In this document: positions 4,947 to 5,785 of the stretch, one piece after another | Position numbering within the stretch: position 1 is the stretch's first letter | Layout of the letters: the number at the start of each line of letters is the position of its first letter | Assembly: GCA_938023895.1 (NCBI GenBank) | Contig: CALJDH010000043.1 | Location: 1 to 5,785 of the forward strand | Direction: 5' to 3' | DNA from: an uncultured Aliiroseovarius sp. | Lineage (GTDB): Bacteria > Pseudomonadota > Alphaproteobacteria > Rhodobacterales > Rhodobacteraceae | DNA length: 5,785 nucleotides | Notes under the pieces: generated by a model | What the model was told of the DNA's origin: nothing | Database searches by the model: none | What the model saw: the letters and a program-made list of their open reading frames with translations, nothing else | Made by a program: the position numbers and the translations under genes

Positions 4947-5785
4947 GACAGATCTCCATCAATGCGGCGGGCATAGCCGCGCGGGGTAAACATACGGGGG
5001 CCTTCGCCCAGTTGCGCCAGACGCGAGTTCGACGAGCCCACCAGCACCACGGTCAGCATGTCGACCTCGTCCACCTGCAATTCGTCCAGACGGCGATAGC
5101 GGATGTTCTCGGTCGGGCGACCAAGGTTCGAGGCCAGCATCACCGGCGTATCTGCCGGGCGATGCTTCAGCAGGATGTCACGTGCCTCGGCCAGCAGAGT
5201 GCGGCGCTTCATTGACACGGGGTTGTAGAAGGCGATCACGAAGTCACCCTCAGCGGCAGCGTGAAGGCGCTTCACGATATCCTCGCGGTGGGTCAGCAGA
5301 TCCGACAGTGAAATGGCGCAGAAATCGTGGCCCAACGGTGCGCCTGCACGGGCGGCTGCACCTTGCAGCGCGGACACACCGGGTGTGGACACAACCTCGA
5401 CCCGACGCGCTGCATCGCTGACGCCTTTTTCCTCGGCGGTACGGTCGAGGAGTTCGTACACCAACGCGCCCATCGCATAGATGCCCGCGTCGCCCGAGCA
5501 AACCAGCGCGACGTTCTTGCCCTTGCCCGCCTGTTCCAGCGCGTAACGGCAGCGATCTTCCTCGCCGCCCAGCGGGAAGTCCGAGCGGGTTTTACCAGCG
5601 GCCAGCGGGCCGATCAGGTCGATATACAGGCCATAGCCCACCAGCTCCTCGGCCTCTTGCAGCAGATGGCTGGCTTCCGGCGTGCGCCATGTGTGCTGGC
5701 CCGGCCCGATCGAGACAATGGACAGCTTGCCACGGGTGCGGCCACGCATCTCGGTAATGGGCTCGGGTGCACGCGCGATGGCGCA
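4943..5785 (-). CDS. cobJ: Precorrin-3B C(17)-methyltransferase, probably fused to an upstream CbiG/CobE domain; cut by window edge
   Basis: The CobJ domain methylates C-17 of precorrin-3B with S-adenosylmethionine and drives ring contraction to precorrin-4, the substrate of CobM. Counting from the ATG at 5749 (268 residues), it shows SIGPGQ (13-18), VGYGLYIDLIG (37-47), CSGDAGIYAMG (84-94), STPGVSALQGAAARAGAPLGHDF (121-143), SLSDLLT (147-153), FYNPVSMKR (174-182) and VLVGSSNS (235-242), all typical of CobJ/CbiH. That ATG has no ribosome binding site, and the frame is open for the 12 further codons to the window edge. Those codons read CAIARAPEPITE, which resembles the end of a CbiG/CobE domain and its linker. 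I therefore annotate the gene as 5'-partial rather than starting at 5749. The CobJ assignment is firm; the fusion is inferred. Confidence 0.9.
   Translation of the reverse strand, partial: CAIARAPEPITEMRGRTRGKLSIVSIGPGQHTWRTPEASHLLQEAEELVGYGLYIDLIGPLAAGKTRSDFPLGGEEDRCRYALEQAGKGKNVALVCSGDAGIYAMGALVYELLDRTAEEKGVSDAARRVEVVSTPGVSALQGAAARAGAPLGHDFCAISLSDLLTHREDIVKRLHAAAEGDFVIAFYNPVSMKRRTLLAEARDILLKHRPADTPVMLASNLGRPTENIRYRRLDELQVDEVDMLTVVLVGSSNSRLAQLGEGPRMFTPRGYARRIDGDLS

Noticed and set aside
4155..5785. Cobalamin riboswitch near the cob genes
   Set aside because: The cob genes overlap, and the 5' end of the operon is outside the window. No B12-box-like sequence was seen in the cobM-phr gap, which is also too short for a cobalamin riboswitch.

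Overview
The window is GC-rich DNA, probably from an alphaproteobacterium of the Rhodobacterales (Roseobacter/Rhodobacter group). That placement rests on recalled protein resemblance: the two adjacent peptide deformylase genes, the PatB-type lyase ending FNLAT, and the small protein with a VDLYDG / EFKR pattern. No 16S or other marker is present, so it is inference. Coding density is high. No tRNA, rRNA, mobile element or CRISPR array was seen, and no stretch over 300 bases lacks a gene.

Left part (1-980): two peptide deformylase-family genes are read leftward and overlap by 4 bases. The first, complete one is a canonical deformylase with all three metal-site motifs. The second runs off the left edge and has Ser where the family has its metal-binding Cys. 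A roughly 100-base divergent intergenic region with a perfect GTGCAA-N8-TTGCAC inverted repeat separates them from a rightward MalY/PatB-type C-S lyase gene (981-2153).

Middle (2154-2655): the lyase gene converges on a small leftward gene, and a perfect 12-bp-stem hairpin between them probably terminates both. The small gene encodes 115 residues of unknown function and starts at a GTG chosen by its ribosome binding site.

Right part (2656-5785): a class I DNA photolyase gene (phr), then cobM and cobJ of cobalamin (corrin-ring) synthesis, all leftward. Transcription order is cobJ, cobM, phr. cobJ and cobM overlap by 4 bases. The cobJ frame stays open to the right edge, and its upstream residues look like the end of a CbiG/CobE domain, so the enzyme is probably a CbiG/CobE-CobJ fusion cut by the window. 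The 65 bases between cobM and phr hold a 10-bp direct repeat and a promoter-like sequence, so phr may have its own promoter as well as read-through from the cob genes.

Most of this is core metabolism and repair. No clearly new multi-gene system is visible. The points most worth a second look are the Cys-to-Ser deformylase paralogue, the probable cobJ fusion, the cobM-phr junction and the uncharacterised 115-residue protein.
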